Origin: Candidatus Dormiibacterota bacterium | GTDB taxonomy: Bacteria > Chloroflexota > Dormibacteria > UBA8260 | NCBI GenBank assembly: GCA_955652545.1 | Contig: CATPCA010000276.1 | Coordinates: 1 to 16,388 of the forward strand | DNA length: 16,388 bases | Direction: 5' to 3' | In this document: positions 1 to 7,137 of the stretch, in pieces | How the letters are laid out: each line of letters begins with the position of its first letter | Position numbering within the stretch: the stretch's first letter is position 1 | Program-made: the position numbers and the translations under genes | Notes under the pieces: generated by a model | The model's database searches: none | What the model saw: the letters and a program-made list of their open reading frames with translations, nothing else | What the model was told of the DNA's origin: nothing

Positions 1-261
1 GCCGGGACGGCGGCTCTCCACATCGAATCGCGCGGCGTCCTGTTCAGCGGCGACGCGCTGGTCACCCGCAACCCCCTGACCGGGCGCGTCGGACCGCAGA
101 TCATGCCGTCGGCGTTCAACCGCGACAGCGCGCAGGCGCTCACCTCGCTGCAGGCGCTGCTCGGGGTGGCGGCCACCACCGTGCTGCCCGGCCACGGCGA
201 ACCGTGGACAGACGGCGCGGCCGAGGCGGTCAGGCTGGCCCGGCAGGCAGGGCTCTCGTAG
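1..261 (+). CDS. MBL-fold metallo-hydrolase, C-terminal part (5'-truncated by window)
   Basis: The reading frame is open from the first base to a TAG at 259-261 and gives the last 86 residues of a protein that starts outside the window. Two motifs identify a metallo-beta-lactamase fold: FSGDAL (the Asp that bridges the two metals) and, about 45 residues later, LPGHGEPW (the last metal-binding His in the usual PGHG loop). The tail ARQAGLS closes the protein shortly after, as in short glyoxalase II-like hydrolases. These enzymes hydrolyse thioesters, esters, lactams or phosphodiesters in the cytoplasm. The N-terminal HxHxDH motif is not in the window, so the substrate class cannot be judged. 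It lies 73 bp upstream of the sigma-factor gene on the same strand; nothing shows a functional link. Confidence 0.8.
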   Translation, partial: AGTAALHIESRGVLFSGDALVTRNPLTGRVGPQIMPSAFNRDSAQALTSLQALLGVAATTVLPGHGEPWTDGAAEAVRLARQAGLS

Positions 262-334
262 CCGGCGGCCTCGGGCGTCACAAGAGCAGCCGCGGCGGTG
301 CTGTGTCTGTATGAATGGAGAGGCCGTCTGGCGC

Positions 335-853
335 ATGACCGTCCCCCCCGCCCCCATCGCCGCGACCGACCACGCCTTCGACCGGCTGTTCAGGACGGAA
401 TACGCGCGGGTGGTCGGCATCGCCGCCCGGGTCCTGGGCGACCGTGCTCGAGCCGAGGACGTCGCCCAGGACGCCTTCCTGGCTCTCCACCGGCGCCACT
501 GCAGCGATCAACCATGGGCGGGCGGTTGGGTGTGCGCCGCCGCGGCCCACGGTGCGCTCAACGTGCTCCGCGGCGATCAACGCCGGCACCGCCGCGAACG
601 CCTGGCCGCGGTCCGAGCGCCGGCTGCCGACCCGGCGGCTGCGGCGGAGCTGGCGGATGACACGCGGATTCTTCGCGCCGCGCTGCAACGGTTGTCTCCG
701 CGGGTGGCGGCGGTCCTGGTGCTCCGCCACAGCGGGCTGAGCTACGCCGAGGTGGCGGCGGCGATGAATGTCAGGCAGGGTGACGTGGGAACGATGCTGC
801 GCCGGGCGGAATCGGCGCTGCGCAAGGAGGTTGAACGTGCGACATCTCAGTGA
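335..853 (+). CDS. ECF-type RNA polymerase sigma factor
   Basis: A 172-residue protein with the two-domain plan of ECF sigma factors. Region 2 is at about residues 14-55 (FDRLFRTEYARVVGIAARVL, then AEDVAQDAFLAL), which binds core polymerase and the -10 element. Region 4 is near residues 110-165 (LQRLSPRVAAVLVLRHSGLSYAEVAAAM, then DVGTMLRRAESAL), the helix-turn-helix for the -35 element. I prefer ATG 335 because GGAGAGG (317-323) lies before it; an in-frame ATG at 311 would add eight residues but has no ribosome-binding site. The gene overlaps the next one, a zinc-type anti-sigma factor, by 17 bp, so the two are translationally coupled and this sigma is very probably held inactive by that partner. 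Its target promoters probably include this operon, which also encodes an ABC transporter (inference). Confidence 0.9.
   Translation: MTVPPAPIAATDHAFDRLFRTEYARVVGIAARVLGDRARAEDVAQDAFLALHRRHCSDQPWAGGWVCAAAAHGALNVLRGDQRRHRRERLAAVRAPAADPAAAAELADDTRILRAALQRLSPRVAAVLVLRHSGLSYAEVAAAMNVRQGDVGTMLRRAESALRKEVERATSQ
824..830 (+). promoter_or_regulatory. Shine-Dalgarno that fixes the anti-sigma start at GTG 837
   Basis: AAGGAGG lies six bases before GTG 837, inside the end of the sigma-factor gene. It decides the start: longer in-frame alternatives beginning upstream (for example at 768) read through sigma region 4 in another frame and give arginine-rich sequence with no family resemblance. Confidence 0.75.
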
Positions 854-1946
854 AGGGATGCTGCGCCGCGTCCACGACGACAGGTTTGCCGCGTCCAATG
901 ACGAGCGTGCTCACCTCGCCGGGTGCGACCGCTGCCGGCGGCGGATGAGCGACGTCGCAGGCGACGCGCAGCTGGCTGCTCGGCTGTTCGCCGGCGAGGG
1001 GAACGGGCGCACAGCGGTCGAACCCGCGCTGGCTCGGCTGCGCATCCGTGTTGCGTCGGGCGCCACGACGTCGACCGGCGCACCACCTGCGCCGCGGCGG
1101 ATCCGCAGCCGGCGTTGGGCGCTCGGTGTCATCGCCGCGCCGGTGCTCGCGGTCGTGCTGGTGGTCTCGGCCAACGCGGCCGGCTGGCTGTCGATCTTCT
1201 CCCCCACCACCGTGGCACCGATCAGCCTCACCGTCGGCGACGTCACCGGGCTGCCCGACCTCTCGGGGTACGGCACCATGCATGTCAACGGGCCCGACTC
1301 GCATGAGGCAGGGAGCGCCGCGGCGGCTGCGGCGGCGACGGGCCTGCCCGTGCTGCGACCGGCCTCCCTGCCCGCGGACGTTCCCGCGCAGGTGCGCTGG
1401 CAGGTGATCGGGACGGGCAGTGCCACCTTCACCCTCGACGCGTCCGCGGCGAACGCCGCCGCGGCCAGGGCCGGCCGCGCGGCGCCGCAGATTCCCGGCA
1501 ACCTGAACGGCGCATCCGTCACCGTCAATGCCGGACCGGCGGTGGTTGCTGTCTACGGCGGCAGCGCCACGTCAGCCGACCAGGCCGGTGCCAACCTGCC
1601 CGCGCTGATCATCGGCGAGGGATTGCGACCCACCGCTTCGACCAACGGCGCCCCGTTGGCGCAGCTCGAGGACTTCCTGGTGTCTCAGCCGAGCATCTCG
1701 CCCCAGCTGGCGGCCGAGATCCGCGCCATCGGCCAGCCGGCGAGCACCCTGCCCATCCCCGTCGTCGCCGGCGTGATGACATCGCAGACCATCACCATTG
1801 ACGGCGTGCAGGGTGTCGTCACCGGTGACTCCACCGGCCTGGGCACAGCGGTGATCTGGGAGAAGGACGGCATTGTCCGCGTTGTCGCCGGTGCGCTTGC
1901 GAAGAGCGAGGTTGTCAGCATTGCCCAGTCCCTCCCCGTCCCCTGA
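837..1946 (+). CDS. Membrane-anchored zinc-type anti-sigma factor with large extracytoplasmic domain
   Basis: From GTG 837 the protein has 369 residues. The N-terminus carries HLAGCDRC (His26, Cys30, Cys33), the HxxxCxxC core of zinc-containing anti-sigma domains that clamp ECF sigma factors. A basic stretch (RRIRSRR) precedes one transmembrane segment at about residues 94-118 (WALGVIAAPVLAVVLVVSANAAGW), which puts the N-terminus in the cytoplasm and about 250 residues outside. That outer part is rich in Ala, Gly, Thr and Ser; I do not recognise it, and it presumably senses the envelope signal. The gene overlaps the sigma gene (837-853) and the ABC ATPase gene (by 26 bp if that one starts at 1921). 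Its length is well above that of a minimal anti-sigma factor because of the outer domain. Confidence 0.82.
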   Translation: MRHLSEGMLRRVHDDRFAASNDERAHLAGCDRCRRRMSDVAGDAQLAARLFAGEGNGRTAVEPALARLRIRVASGATTSTGAPPAPRRIRSRRWALGVIAAPVLAVVLVVSANAAGWLSIFSPTTVAPISLTVGDVTGLPDLSGYGTMHVNGPDSHEAGSAAAAAAATGLPVLRPASLPADVPAQVRWQVIGTGSATFTLDASAANAAAARAGRAAPQIPGNLNGASVTVNAGPAVVAVYGGSATSADQAGANLPALIIGEGLRPTASTNGAPLAQLEDFLVSQPSISPQLAAEIRAIGQPASTLPIPVVAGVMTSQTITIDGVQGVVTGDSTGLGTAVIWEKDGIVRVVAGALAKSEVVSIAQSLPVP

Positions 1947-2886
1947 CGCGACGCCGGGCGCGTCCGGGGAGGTGCCGGCGATCCACGCCGTCGAGCTGAC
2001 CAAGCGCTACGGACAGATCGAGGCGCTCGCCGGGCTGAGCATGTCGGTGCCGCGCGGGGAGGTCTTCGGCTTCCTCGGTCCCAACGGCGCCGGCAAGACG
2101 ACCGCGGTGAAACTCCTGCTCGGCCTCACCTCCCCCACTGCCGGCGACGCGTGGCTTCTCGGCGAGCCGATCGGCCAGGCGTCGGGCCGGCGACATGTCG
2201 GCTACCTGCCCGAGCTGTTCCGCTACCCGGTGTGGCTGACCCCGTCGGAGGTACTGAGGTTCCACTGCCGGCTGATCGACCTGCCCCGCACGATTCGTGA
2301 GAGCGAGATCGAGTCCGCGCTGACCACGGTCGGTCTGCACGAGCGAGCCAATGACAGGGTTGGCACATTCTCCAAGGGCATGCAACAGCGACTCGGCCTC
2401 GCCGTCGCCATGCTCGGCGACCCGCAGGTGGTGTTCCTCGACGAGCCGACGTCCGCGCTCGACCCGGTGGGCCGGCATGACGTGCGCGAGATCATCCGCG
2501 CGCTGCGCACGCGCGGCACCGCCGTGTTCCTCAACTCCCATCTGTTGAGCGAGGTGGAACAGGTGTGCGACCGCGTCGCCGTCGTCGACCGCGGCCGCGT
2601 GGTGGCGTCGGGAACGCTCGACGAAATCCTCGGAGGCGGCGTCGCGGTGCGGTTGCACGTCACCGGGGTAGCCGCCCTGTCGTCAGTGCTGTCCCGCTGG
2701 GGACAGGTGGTCGTCGAAGGCGAGTGGATCACTGTGCGCGGCGTCGACACCGAGGGTGTCGCTGACATCGTCGCCGAGCTGGTCGCGCGTGGTGCCCGTG
2801 TTCACGCGGTGGAGCCGCAGCGGCAGTCACTCGAGGACCGCTTCCTCGAACTGCTGCGGGCAGCCGATGAAGGAGCAGCCGCGTGA
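1921..2886 (+). CDS. ABC transporter ATP-binding protein (ABC-2 exporter type)
   Basis: A complete nucleotide-binding subunit of about 321 residues. Numbering from TTG 1921: Walker A GPNGAGKTT (54-61 region), signature FSKGMQQR (about 150-157, a variant of LSGGQ common in drug/lipid/Na+ exporters of the CcmA/NatA group), Walker B VVFLDEPT (170-177) and the switch His in NSHLL (about 207). A C-terminal domain after residue 240 with LEDRFLELL is typical of this group. The start is uncertain: GTG 1891 and TTG 1897, 1912 or 1921 are all in frame; 1921 follows GCGAGG and gives a normal N-terminus after a Pro/Ser-rich leader. The stop TGA overlaps the permease GTG as GTGA (2883-2886). It powers the permease encoded next; the cargo is unknown. 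Confidence 0.92.
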   Translation: MPSPSPSPDATPGASGEVPAIHAVELTKRYGQIEALAGLSMSVPRGEVFGFLGPNGAGKTTAVKLLLGLTSPTAGDAWLLGEPIGQASGRRHVGYLPELFRYPVWLTPSEVLRFHCRLIDLPRTIRESEIESALTTVGLHERANDRVGTFSKGMQQRLGLAVAMLGDPQVVFLDEPTSALDPVGRHDVREIIRALRTRGTAVFLNSHLLSEVEQVCDRVAVVDRGRVVASGTLDEILGGGVAVRLHVTGVAALSSVLSRWGQVVVEGEWITVRGVDTEGVADIVAELVARGARVHAVEPQRQSLEDRFLELLRAADEGAAA

Positions 2887-3737
2887 AGGCCCTGACCATC
2901 GCGATGGTCACCGTGCGGGAGGTGACCAGGCGGCGGCTGGTGCTGGCCCTGGTCCTGCTCTCAGCGTTCGCGGTGGCGCTGACCGGTTGGGGCTTCAGCC
3001 GCCTTCCCGGCATTCGCGATCGCGGCGTTCCGATCACCCCTGCCGACCTCACCCTGGTGACGTCACAGCTGCTCATCTTCGTGCTCTTCATGTTCAGCGC
3101 GGTGCTCGGGCTGGGCGCGGTCATGGTCGCCGCCCAGTCGGTGTCGGGGGAGGTCGAGTCGGGCCAGGCGCTGGCCGTGCTGGCTCGTCCCATCCGTCGC
3201 GCCGAGGTGATCCTCGGCAAATGGCTCGGCCTTGGCGGGCTCATCGTCGTGTACGCGGCGGTGGCGACGGCGGCGGAGTTCCTGGTGGTGTACTGGGCGA
3301 CCGGCTACGTGCCGCCGCACCCCGTCGAGGCCGCGGTATTCGTCGCCGTCGAGGGGCTTGTCCTTCTGACGCTGACGCTGCTCCTCAGCGTTGGGTTGTC
3401 GGGCATCACCGCCGGCGTCATCGCGCTGATGTTCTTCTTCATCACCTGGATCGCCGGTGTCGCCGGTGCCGTCGGCACGGTGCTCAACAATGGACCCATC
3501 GAGGCGATCGGGAACATCAGCCGCATGCTCCTGCCATCGGACGGCCTGTGGCGGGGCGCTATCTTCAACCTCGAGCCCGATACGGTCGTGGCGGTGGCCG
3601 CGGGCAGCCGCGAGGCCGCGGCCAACCCGTTCACGTCCCTGTCTGCGCCCGCGGGCGCGTACCTCGCCTGGGTGGCCGTCTGGATCGTTGCCATGGTCGG
3701 GCTCACCATCGCCGCCTTTCGCCGACGCGAGCTCTGA
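2883..3737 (+). CDS. ABC-2-type transporter permease
   Basis: A 284-residue very hydrophobic protein. About six membrane segments can be seen: near residues 18-37, 60-85, 115-140, 150-170, 172-195 and 260-278. The loop after the second segment (QSVSGEVESGQALAVLARPIRRAEVILGKW) matches the conserved coupling region of ABC-2 permeases of the NosY/YhaP kind (E-x-G-x-x-x-x-L-x-x-P-x-x-R). GTG 2883 is supported by GAAGGAG (2869-2875) and by the 4-bp overlap with the ATPase gene, so the two subunits are made together, presumably as an exporter homodimer pair. It is the last gene of the sigma/anti-sigma operon, which suggests that the exporter is part of the envelope response controlled by that sigma factor. 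Confidence 0.9.
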   Translation: MKALTIAMVTVREVTRRRLVLALVLLSAFAVALTGWGFSRLPGIRDRGVPITPADLTLVTSQLLIFVLFMFSAVLGLGAVMVAAQSVSGEVESGQALAVLARPIRRAEVILGKWLGLGGLIVVYAAVATAAEFLVVYWATGYVPPHPVEAAVFVAVEGLVLLTLTLLLSVGLSGITAGVIALMFFFITWIAGVAGAVGTVLNNGPIEAIGNISRMLLPSDGLWRGAIFNLEPDTVVAVAAGSREAAANPFTSLSAPAGAYLAWVAVWIVAMVGLTIAAFRRREL

Positions 3738-3761
3738 GGAACGGCGCCACCGGGTGCTGCC

Positions 3762-3767
3762 TATGCT
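3762..3767 (+). promoter_or_regulatory. Probable leaderless -10 box of the dioxygenase gene
   Basis: TATGCT lies six bases before GTG 3774, so a transcript would begin at or next to the start codon. There is no Shine-Dalgarno in the gap and no clear -35 box. The context TGCCTAtgCT resembles TGCCTAcaCT before the ATP-grasp gene at 10508. Confidence 0.5.
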
Positions 3768-3773
3768 TGCCGG

Positions 3774-4661
3774 GTGACGGACAACGCCACGGTGAGCTCG
3801 ACCACGCGGATGCCCGCCGCATTCGTGGGCCACGGCAGCCCGATGAATGCGCTCGAGCGCAACCGCTACACGGACAGTTGGCGCGCCTTCGCCGCGGCGA
3901 TCCCGCGACCATCGGCGATCCTCGCCATCTCCGCCCACTGGTTCATCAACGCCACGGCGGTGACCGCGATGAGCCGGCCGCGCACCATCCACGACTTCTA
4001 CGGCTTTCCTCCCGAGCTCTTCGCGGTCGAGTACCCGGCGCCGGGGTCACCCGAGCTGGCCGCCGAGGTGGTCCGGGTGGCCGACCCCGTCTGGGTCGGT
4101 CACGACAACGACAGCTGGGGGATCGACCACGGCACCTGGTCGGTGCTGTGTCACATGTACCCGGACGCCGACATCCCGGTGGTGCAGCTGGCGATCGATG
4201 CGACCAAGCCATTCGAGTACCACCTCGACCTCGGCTCGCGGCTGGCGCCGCTCCGCGACGAGGGCGTCCTCATCGTCGGCAGCGGCAACATCGTCCACAA
4301 CCTCCGCCGCATGGACCCGAGCCGCGCCGAGCAGGGATTCGACTGGGCGCAGCGCTTCGACCGCGACGCCCGGGCTCTGCTCACCGAGGAGCCGGCGTCG
4401 ATCCTGGAGCTGGAGCGCCACGCCGATTTCGCCATGGCGGTGCCCACGCCCGACCATTTCCTGCCGGCGGTGTTCGTCGCCGGTCTCGCCAGTGCGTCCG
4501 ACGAGACGCTCGACGTGCTCGTCGACGGCTGCGCCTACGGCAGCCTCTCGATGGCGTCCTACGGTCTCGGTGCCCATGTCGTCCCCACCGCGGATGACGA
4601 GTCCCCAACCGCGGGCACGCTGCCCGATCCCTCGACGCCGCTGACCAGCTCGAACCTCTGA
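3774..4661 (+). CDS. ygiD: Class III extradiol dioxygenase, 4,5-DOPA dioxygenase (YgiD/DODA) family
   Basis: A 295-residue protein that follows E. coli YgiD along its whole length: [17 protein letters not shown] at the N-terminus (His20), LAISAHWF (His55), [34 protein letters not shown] (His119), [15 protein letters not shown] and [13 protein letters not shown], ending with GSLSMASYG. The conserved His residues form the metal site used to open catechol rings; DOPA-type catechols are the known substrates in the family, but YgiD homologues are broad and the physiological substrate here is unknown. GTG 3774 follows a TATGCT box at leaderless distance; ATG 3810 is an alternative that would remove 12 residues. 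The C-terminal 30 residues (after about 265) are low-complexity and extend beyond the E. coli protein. It stands alone, converging with the VOC gene. Confidence 0.92.
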   Translation: MTDNATVSSTTRMPAAFVGHGSPMNALERNRYTDSWRAFAAAIPRPSAILAISAHWFINATAVTAMSRPRTIHDFYGFPPELFAVEYPAPGSPELAAEVVRVADPVWVGHDNDSWGIDHGTWSVLCHMYPDADIPVVQLAIDATKPFEYHLDLGSRLAPLRDEGVLIVGSGNIVHNLRRMDPSRAEQGFDWAQRFDRDARALLTEEPASILELERHADFAMAVPTPDHFLPAVFVAGLASASDETLDVLVDGCAYGSLSMASYGLGAHVVPTADDESPTAGTLPDPSTPLTSSNL

Positions 4662-4686
4662 CGGGTCAGCCGCGACAGGGGTCGTG

Positions 4687-5058
4687 TTACGGCCGCGGCG
4701 GCAGCTGCTGCAACGCCCACGCGTTGCCGTCGGGATCGTGGAAGAAGACGAACGAGCCCCACGGCTGCACGTCGACCTCGGTCGCCTCGACCCCTCGGGC
4801 CACCAACTCCGCCCGGACCGCGGCGACATCCTCGACGACCACCTGCAGCCCCTTCTGCGAGCCGGGCTCCATCGGCGTGATCCCCGTGCCAATCGCGATC
4901 GAGCAGGCCGATCCGGGAGGTGTGAGCTGCACGAAGCGCAACGTGTCAGTGACCTGCCGATCGTGGTCGGCATGGAACCCGACCTGGTCGACGTAGAAGG
5001 CCTTGGCGCGGTCGACGTCGCTGACGGGGACGAACACGAGCTCGAGCTTCCAGTTCAT
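4687..5058 (-). CDS. VOC-fold (glyoxalase/bleomycin-resistance-like) protein
   Basis: A 123-residue protein, the usual size of a single vicinal-oxygen-chelate unit with two beta-alpha-beta-beta-beta repeats. First half: LELVFVPVSDVDRAKAFYVD, then VGFHADHD; second half: LQVVVEDVAAVRAELVARGVEA and the closing FVFFHDPDGNAWALQQL, where the Asp-Pro-Asp-Gly-Asn turn is a family hallmark. Members are metal-dependent isomerases, dioxygenases or binding proteins; the sequence does not say which. ATG 5058 lies nine bases after the stop of the GYD gene, so the two are probably co-transcribed. Convergent with the dioxygenase gene, with 25 bp between the stops. Confidence 0.88.
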   Translation of the reverse strand: MNWKLELVFVPVSDVDRAKAFYVDQVGFHADHDRQVTDTLRFVQLTPPGSACSIAIGTGITPMEPGSQKGLQVVVEDVAAVRAELVARGVEATEVDVQPWGSFVFFHDPDGNAWALQQLPPRP

Positions 5059-5067
5059 GGCCGCGCG

Positions 5068-5388
5068 TCAGCCCCCGGGAGCGCGGTACTCGACCGTCTG
5101 CTTGGTGGCCTTGTCGATCTCCTCGGGCGTGAGCAGGACGCGCACGCTGCTCGTGGCCCCGCCCCCGGCGGCGACCGCCAGGCTGAATGCGGCCGCCGTG
5201 GTGTTGTCGGGCAGGTCGAGAACAACGATCACATCGTCCTCGCCGAACACGAAGTAGAAGCTGTCGACGCTGCCGCCGAGTCCCTTGGCGGCATTCTCGA
5301 TCGCCGTCCGCCGGCTCGAGCCGCCCTCTTTGAGCAGGCCCTTGACTCCCTCGGCTGTGTACGACGCCTCCACAAGGTACTTCGGCAT
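5068..5388 (-). CDS. GYD-domain protein
   Basis: A 106-residue protein beginning MPKYLVEASYTAEGVKGLLK, with FYFVFGEDDVIVVLDLPDN in the middle and a C-terminus around LLTPEEIDKATKQ. This is the pattern of the GYD family (ferredoxin-like alpha/beta fold; function unknown; named for a Gly-Tyr-Asp motif, here replaced by FGEDD). ATG 5388 has GGGAG about six bases upstream and starts just where family members do. It is the first of two genes on this strand, followed nine bases later by the VOC protein. No catalytic residues can be named; it may be a small binding or regulatory protein. Confidence 0.8.
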   Translation of the reverse strand: MPKYLVEASYTAEGVKGLLKEGGSSRRTAIENAAKGLGGSVDSFYFVFGEDDVIVVLDLPDNTTAAAFSLAVAAGGGATSSVRVLLTPEEIDKATKQTVEYRAPGG

Positions 5389-5506
5389 GGCAGTCTCCCT
5401 TCGGCTGCTCACGCGCAGCCACATGTCTGACACGGACGCGGTCGGCAAATGTACCCGTTCGGCAGCCATGGGCGGGGGCCCGGGTCGCGCGGCTGCGGTC
5501 AAGTTC
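5389..5506. other. Intergenic spacer between proC and the GYD gene
   Basis: 118 bp between two minus-strand genes. It holds an inverted repeat (GCAGCC at 5462-5467 and GGCTGC at 5491-5496, 23-base loop rich in G/C), which could act as a weak terminator for proC although no T-run follows. A TACATT box on the minus strand (5453-5448) could be the -10 of the GYD/VOC pair, with a leader of about 50 bases. Both are tentative. Confidence 0.3.
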
Positions 5507-6385
5507 TCAGCGCGCGGTCCGGCCTTTCGGTGGCGGGTCCGCGCCCTCGAGGCGCGCTTCGAGCTGCAGGGTGCGTTCGAATGCCGCCCACACCGCGTCG
5601 CTGACCACCGTGCGCAGGCCGCCCTTCTCCAGCTGGTAGAGCGCTTCCGCCGACGTCCCGCCCGGCGAGGTGACCATGTCGCGCAGCTCGGCCACGTGCT
5701 TGCCGCTCTGCAGCGCGAACGCCGCCGAACCGGACATGGTGTCGAGCACCAGCTCCCGAGCCACGTGTCGTGGGAAACCGAGGTGCACGGCGGCGTCCGT
5801 CATCGCCTCGATGAACAGGAAGATGAACGTGGGGCCGGTCCCGCTCACCGCAGTGGCCATGGCCACCAGGCGCTCGTCCTGCACCTCGAACTCGCGGCCG
5901 AGCGCACTGAGCATGGCGCGGACACGGTCACGATCCGTCTCGGTGACGCTCGGCGTCGCGTACCAGACGGTCACGCCCTGGCCGATCTGCGCCGGTGTGT
6001 TGGGCATGCTGCGCACCACCGCGGGGTGCTGCAGACCCTCGCCGAGCGCGCGTGTGCTCGCCCCGGCGATCACGCTGATCACCAGCTGGTCGGCACGCAA
6101 CTGTCCGCTCAGCTCCTTCATGACGCCGAGCAGCATCTGGGGCTTGACCGCGAGCAGGAGAACGTCGGCGTCACGCGCAGCACCGACGTTGTCCTCCGTC
6201 ACACGGATGCCGTGGGCTGCGGCGAGTGCATCGCGACGTTCACCCCGCGGATGACTCGCCGTCACTCGAGCGGGATCGATGAGCTTGCGGTCGACCAGCC
6301 CGGCAAGCATCGCCTCCCCCATCGCGCCGGCGCCGATCACCGCCAGGCTGGTGTCGCCGAGCGTGTGCGTGCCGGCCGTGCTCAC
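5507..6385 (-). CDS. proC: Pyrroline-5-carboxylate reductase
   Basis: A 292-residue cytosolic oxidoreductase that reduces 1-pyrroline-5-carboxylate to proline with NAD(P)H. The Rossmann motif VIGAGAMGEAMLAGL is at residues 16-30; DVLLLAVKPQ, the MPNTPAQIGQG loop and the helical C-terminal domain with VSGTGPTFIFLFIEAM and the family signature MVTSPGGTSAEALYQLEKGGLR all match ProC. GTG 6385 shares GTGA with the stop of the esterase gene and follows GGAGGGG at a good distance; the upstream ATG at 6424 lies inside the esterase gene and is less likely. It is the last gene of the ATP-grasp operon. It may simply be the housekeeping enzyme, or it may supply proline, or reduce a related cyclic imine, for the ligases upstream (inference). 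Confidence 0.93.
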   Translation of the reverse strand: MSTAGTHTLGDTSLAVIGAGAMGEAMLAGLVDRKLIDPARVTASHPRGERRDALAAAHGIRVTEDNVGAARDADVLLLAVKPQMLLGVMKELSGQLRADQLVISVIAGASTRALGEGLQHPAVVRSMPNTPAQIGQGVTVWYATPSVTETDRDRVRAMLSALGREFEVQDERLVAMATAVSGTGPTFIFLFIEAMTDAAVHLGFPRHVARELVLDTMSGSAAFALQSGKHVAELRDMVTSPGGTSAEALYQLEKGGLRTVVSDAVWAAFERTLQLEARLEGADPPPKGRTAR

Positions 6386-7107
6386 GTCAGCCCCTCCAGA
6401 TAGTGCGGCAGCATGTGCCGCCACGTCGGCCAGTCGTGGTCGTACTCACCACCCCATGGATCGACCCGGTTGGGAATCCCCTTCGCCGCCATCACCGCGG
6501 CCAGGCGCCACGAATGGCTGATGTCCTCCCAGCGGCCCTCACCGGATGCCAGGATCGCGAATCGGCGTTGCAACTGCTGGAGGATGGGCCCGTTGAGCCC
6601 TGGGAGAAAGTACAGCGGTGTGGCAAAGAAAAGGGGATCGCCGGCGTCCGGGCCGATGAAGTTCGACAGCTCGTACGTGCCGCTCATGCCGATGGCATGA
6701 CTGACCACGTCGGGAAAGCGGCAGAGCATCGCCATGGCGTTGAAGGCGCCGATCGACGCCCCCACGGTCATGACCTCCACGGTCGGCGTGCCGCAGTCGG
6801 CCCAGATCGCGGGGATCATCTCCTCGCGAACAAAATGGTGGAATCCATCGAGCAGGGCTGCGCGATAGCGGCTGCTGCCCTCGTCGCGAACCATCGCGTA
6901 CCCGGCCACGCTGTCGCACGAGTACAGCTTGACCCGTCCAGCCTCAATGAGGTGGCCGACGGAATCGACCAGGCCCATGCGCTCGATCTCCTCAGCGTCA
7001 CCGCCTGCGGTTGGGAACACGATGACCGGGCGGCCGAAGTGGCCCCAGCGCACCACGGTCACCTCGCTGTCGACCCGTCTCGAATACCAGCGCTCGCGGA
7101 GTTTCAT
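6382..7107 (-). CDS. Alpha/beta-hydrolase-fold esterase (PF00756-like, single domain)
   Basis: A 241-residue protein. The nucleophile elbow is VGASIGAFNA (Ser118 in G-A-S-I-G), and the catalytic His is probably that of YDHDWPTWRHML near the C-terminus. The early segment PVIVFPTAGGDAEE resembles the oxyanion-side loop of the esterase D/Fes-type family. No signal peptide or membrane segment is seen, so it should act in the cytoplasm. It lies 30 bp downstream of the larger Fes-like esterase, shares its H-x-W-x-x-W-R motif and is coupled to proC by a 4-bp overlap. No strong Shine-Dalgarno precedes ATG 7107. The substrate is unknown; hydrolysis of an ester or amide made by the neighbouring ligases is the contextual guess. 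Confidence 0.8.
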   Translation of the reverse strand: MKLRERWYSRRVDSEVTVVRWGHFGRPVIVFPTAGGDAEEIERMGLVDSVGHLIEAGRVKLYSCDSVAGYAMVRDEGSSRYRAALLDGFHHFVREEMIPAIWADCGTPTVEVMTVGASIGAFNAMAMLCRFPDVVSHAIGMSGTYELSNFIGPDAGDPLFFATPLYFLPGLNGPILQQLQRRFAILASGEGRWEDISHSWRLAAVMAAKGIPNRVDPWGGEYDHDWPTWRHMLPHYLEGLT

Positions 7108-7137
7108 GATCGCGGAGTGTCGCGCATCTGTCCGGCG

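Noticed and set aside
2756..4597. Long plus-strand open frame (613 codons) across the permease and dioxygenase genes
   Set aside because: Arg/Gly/Pro-rich translation without motifs; it runs out of frame through two well-supported genes, a usual effect of high GC.
4658..4669. CTGA-CGGG-TCAG hairpin between the dioxygenase and VOC genes as a terminator
   Set aside because: Four-pair stem with no T-run; too weak to call.
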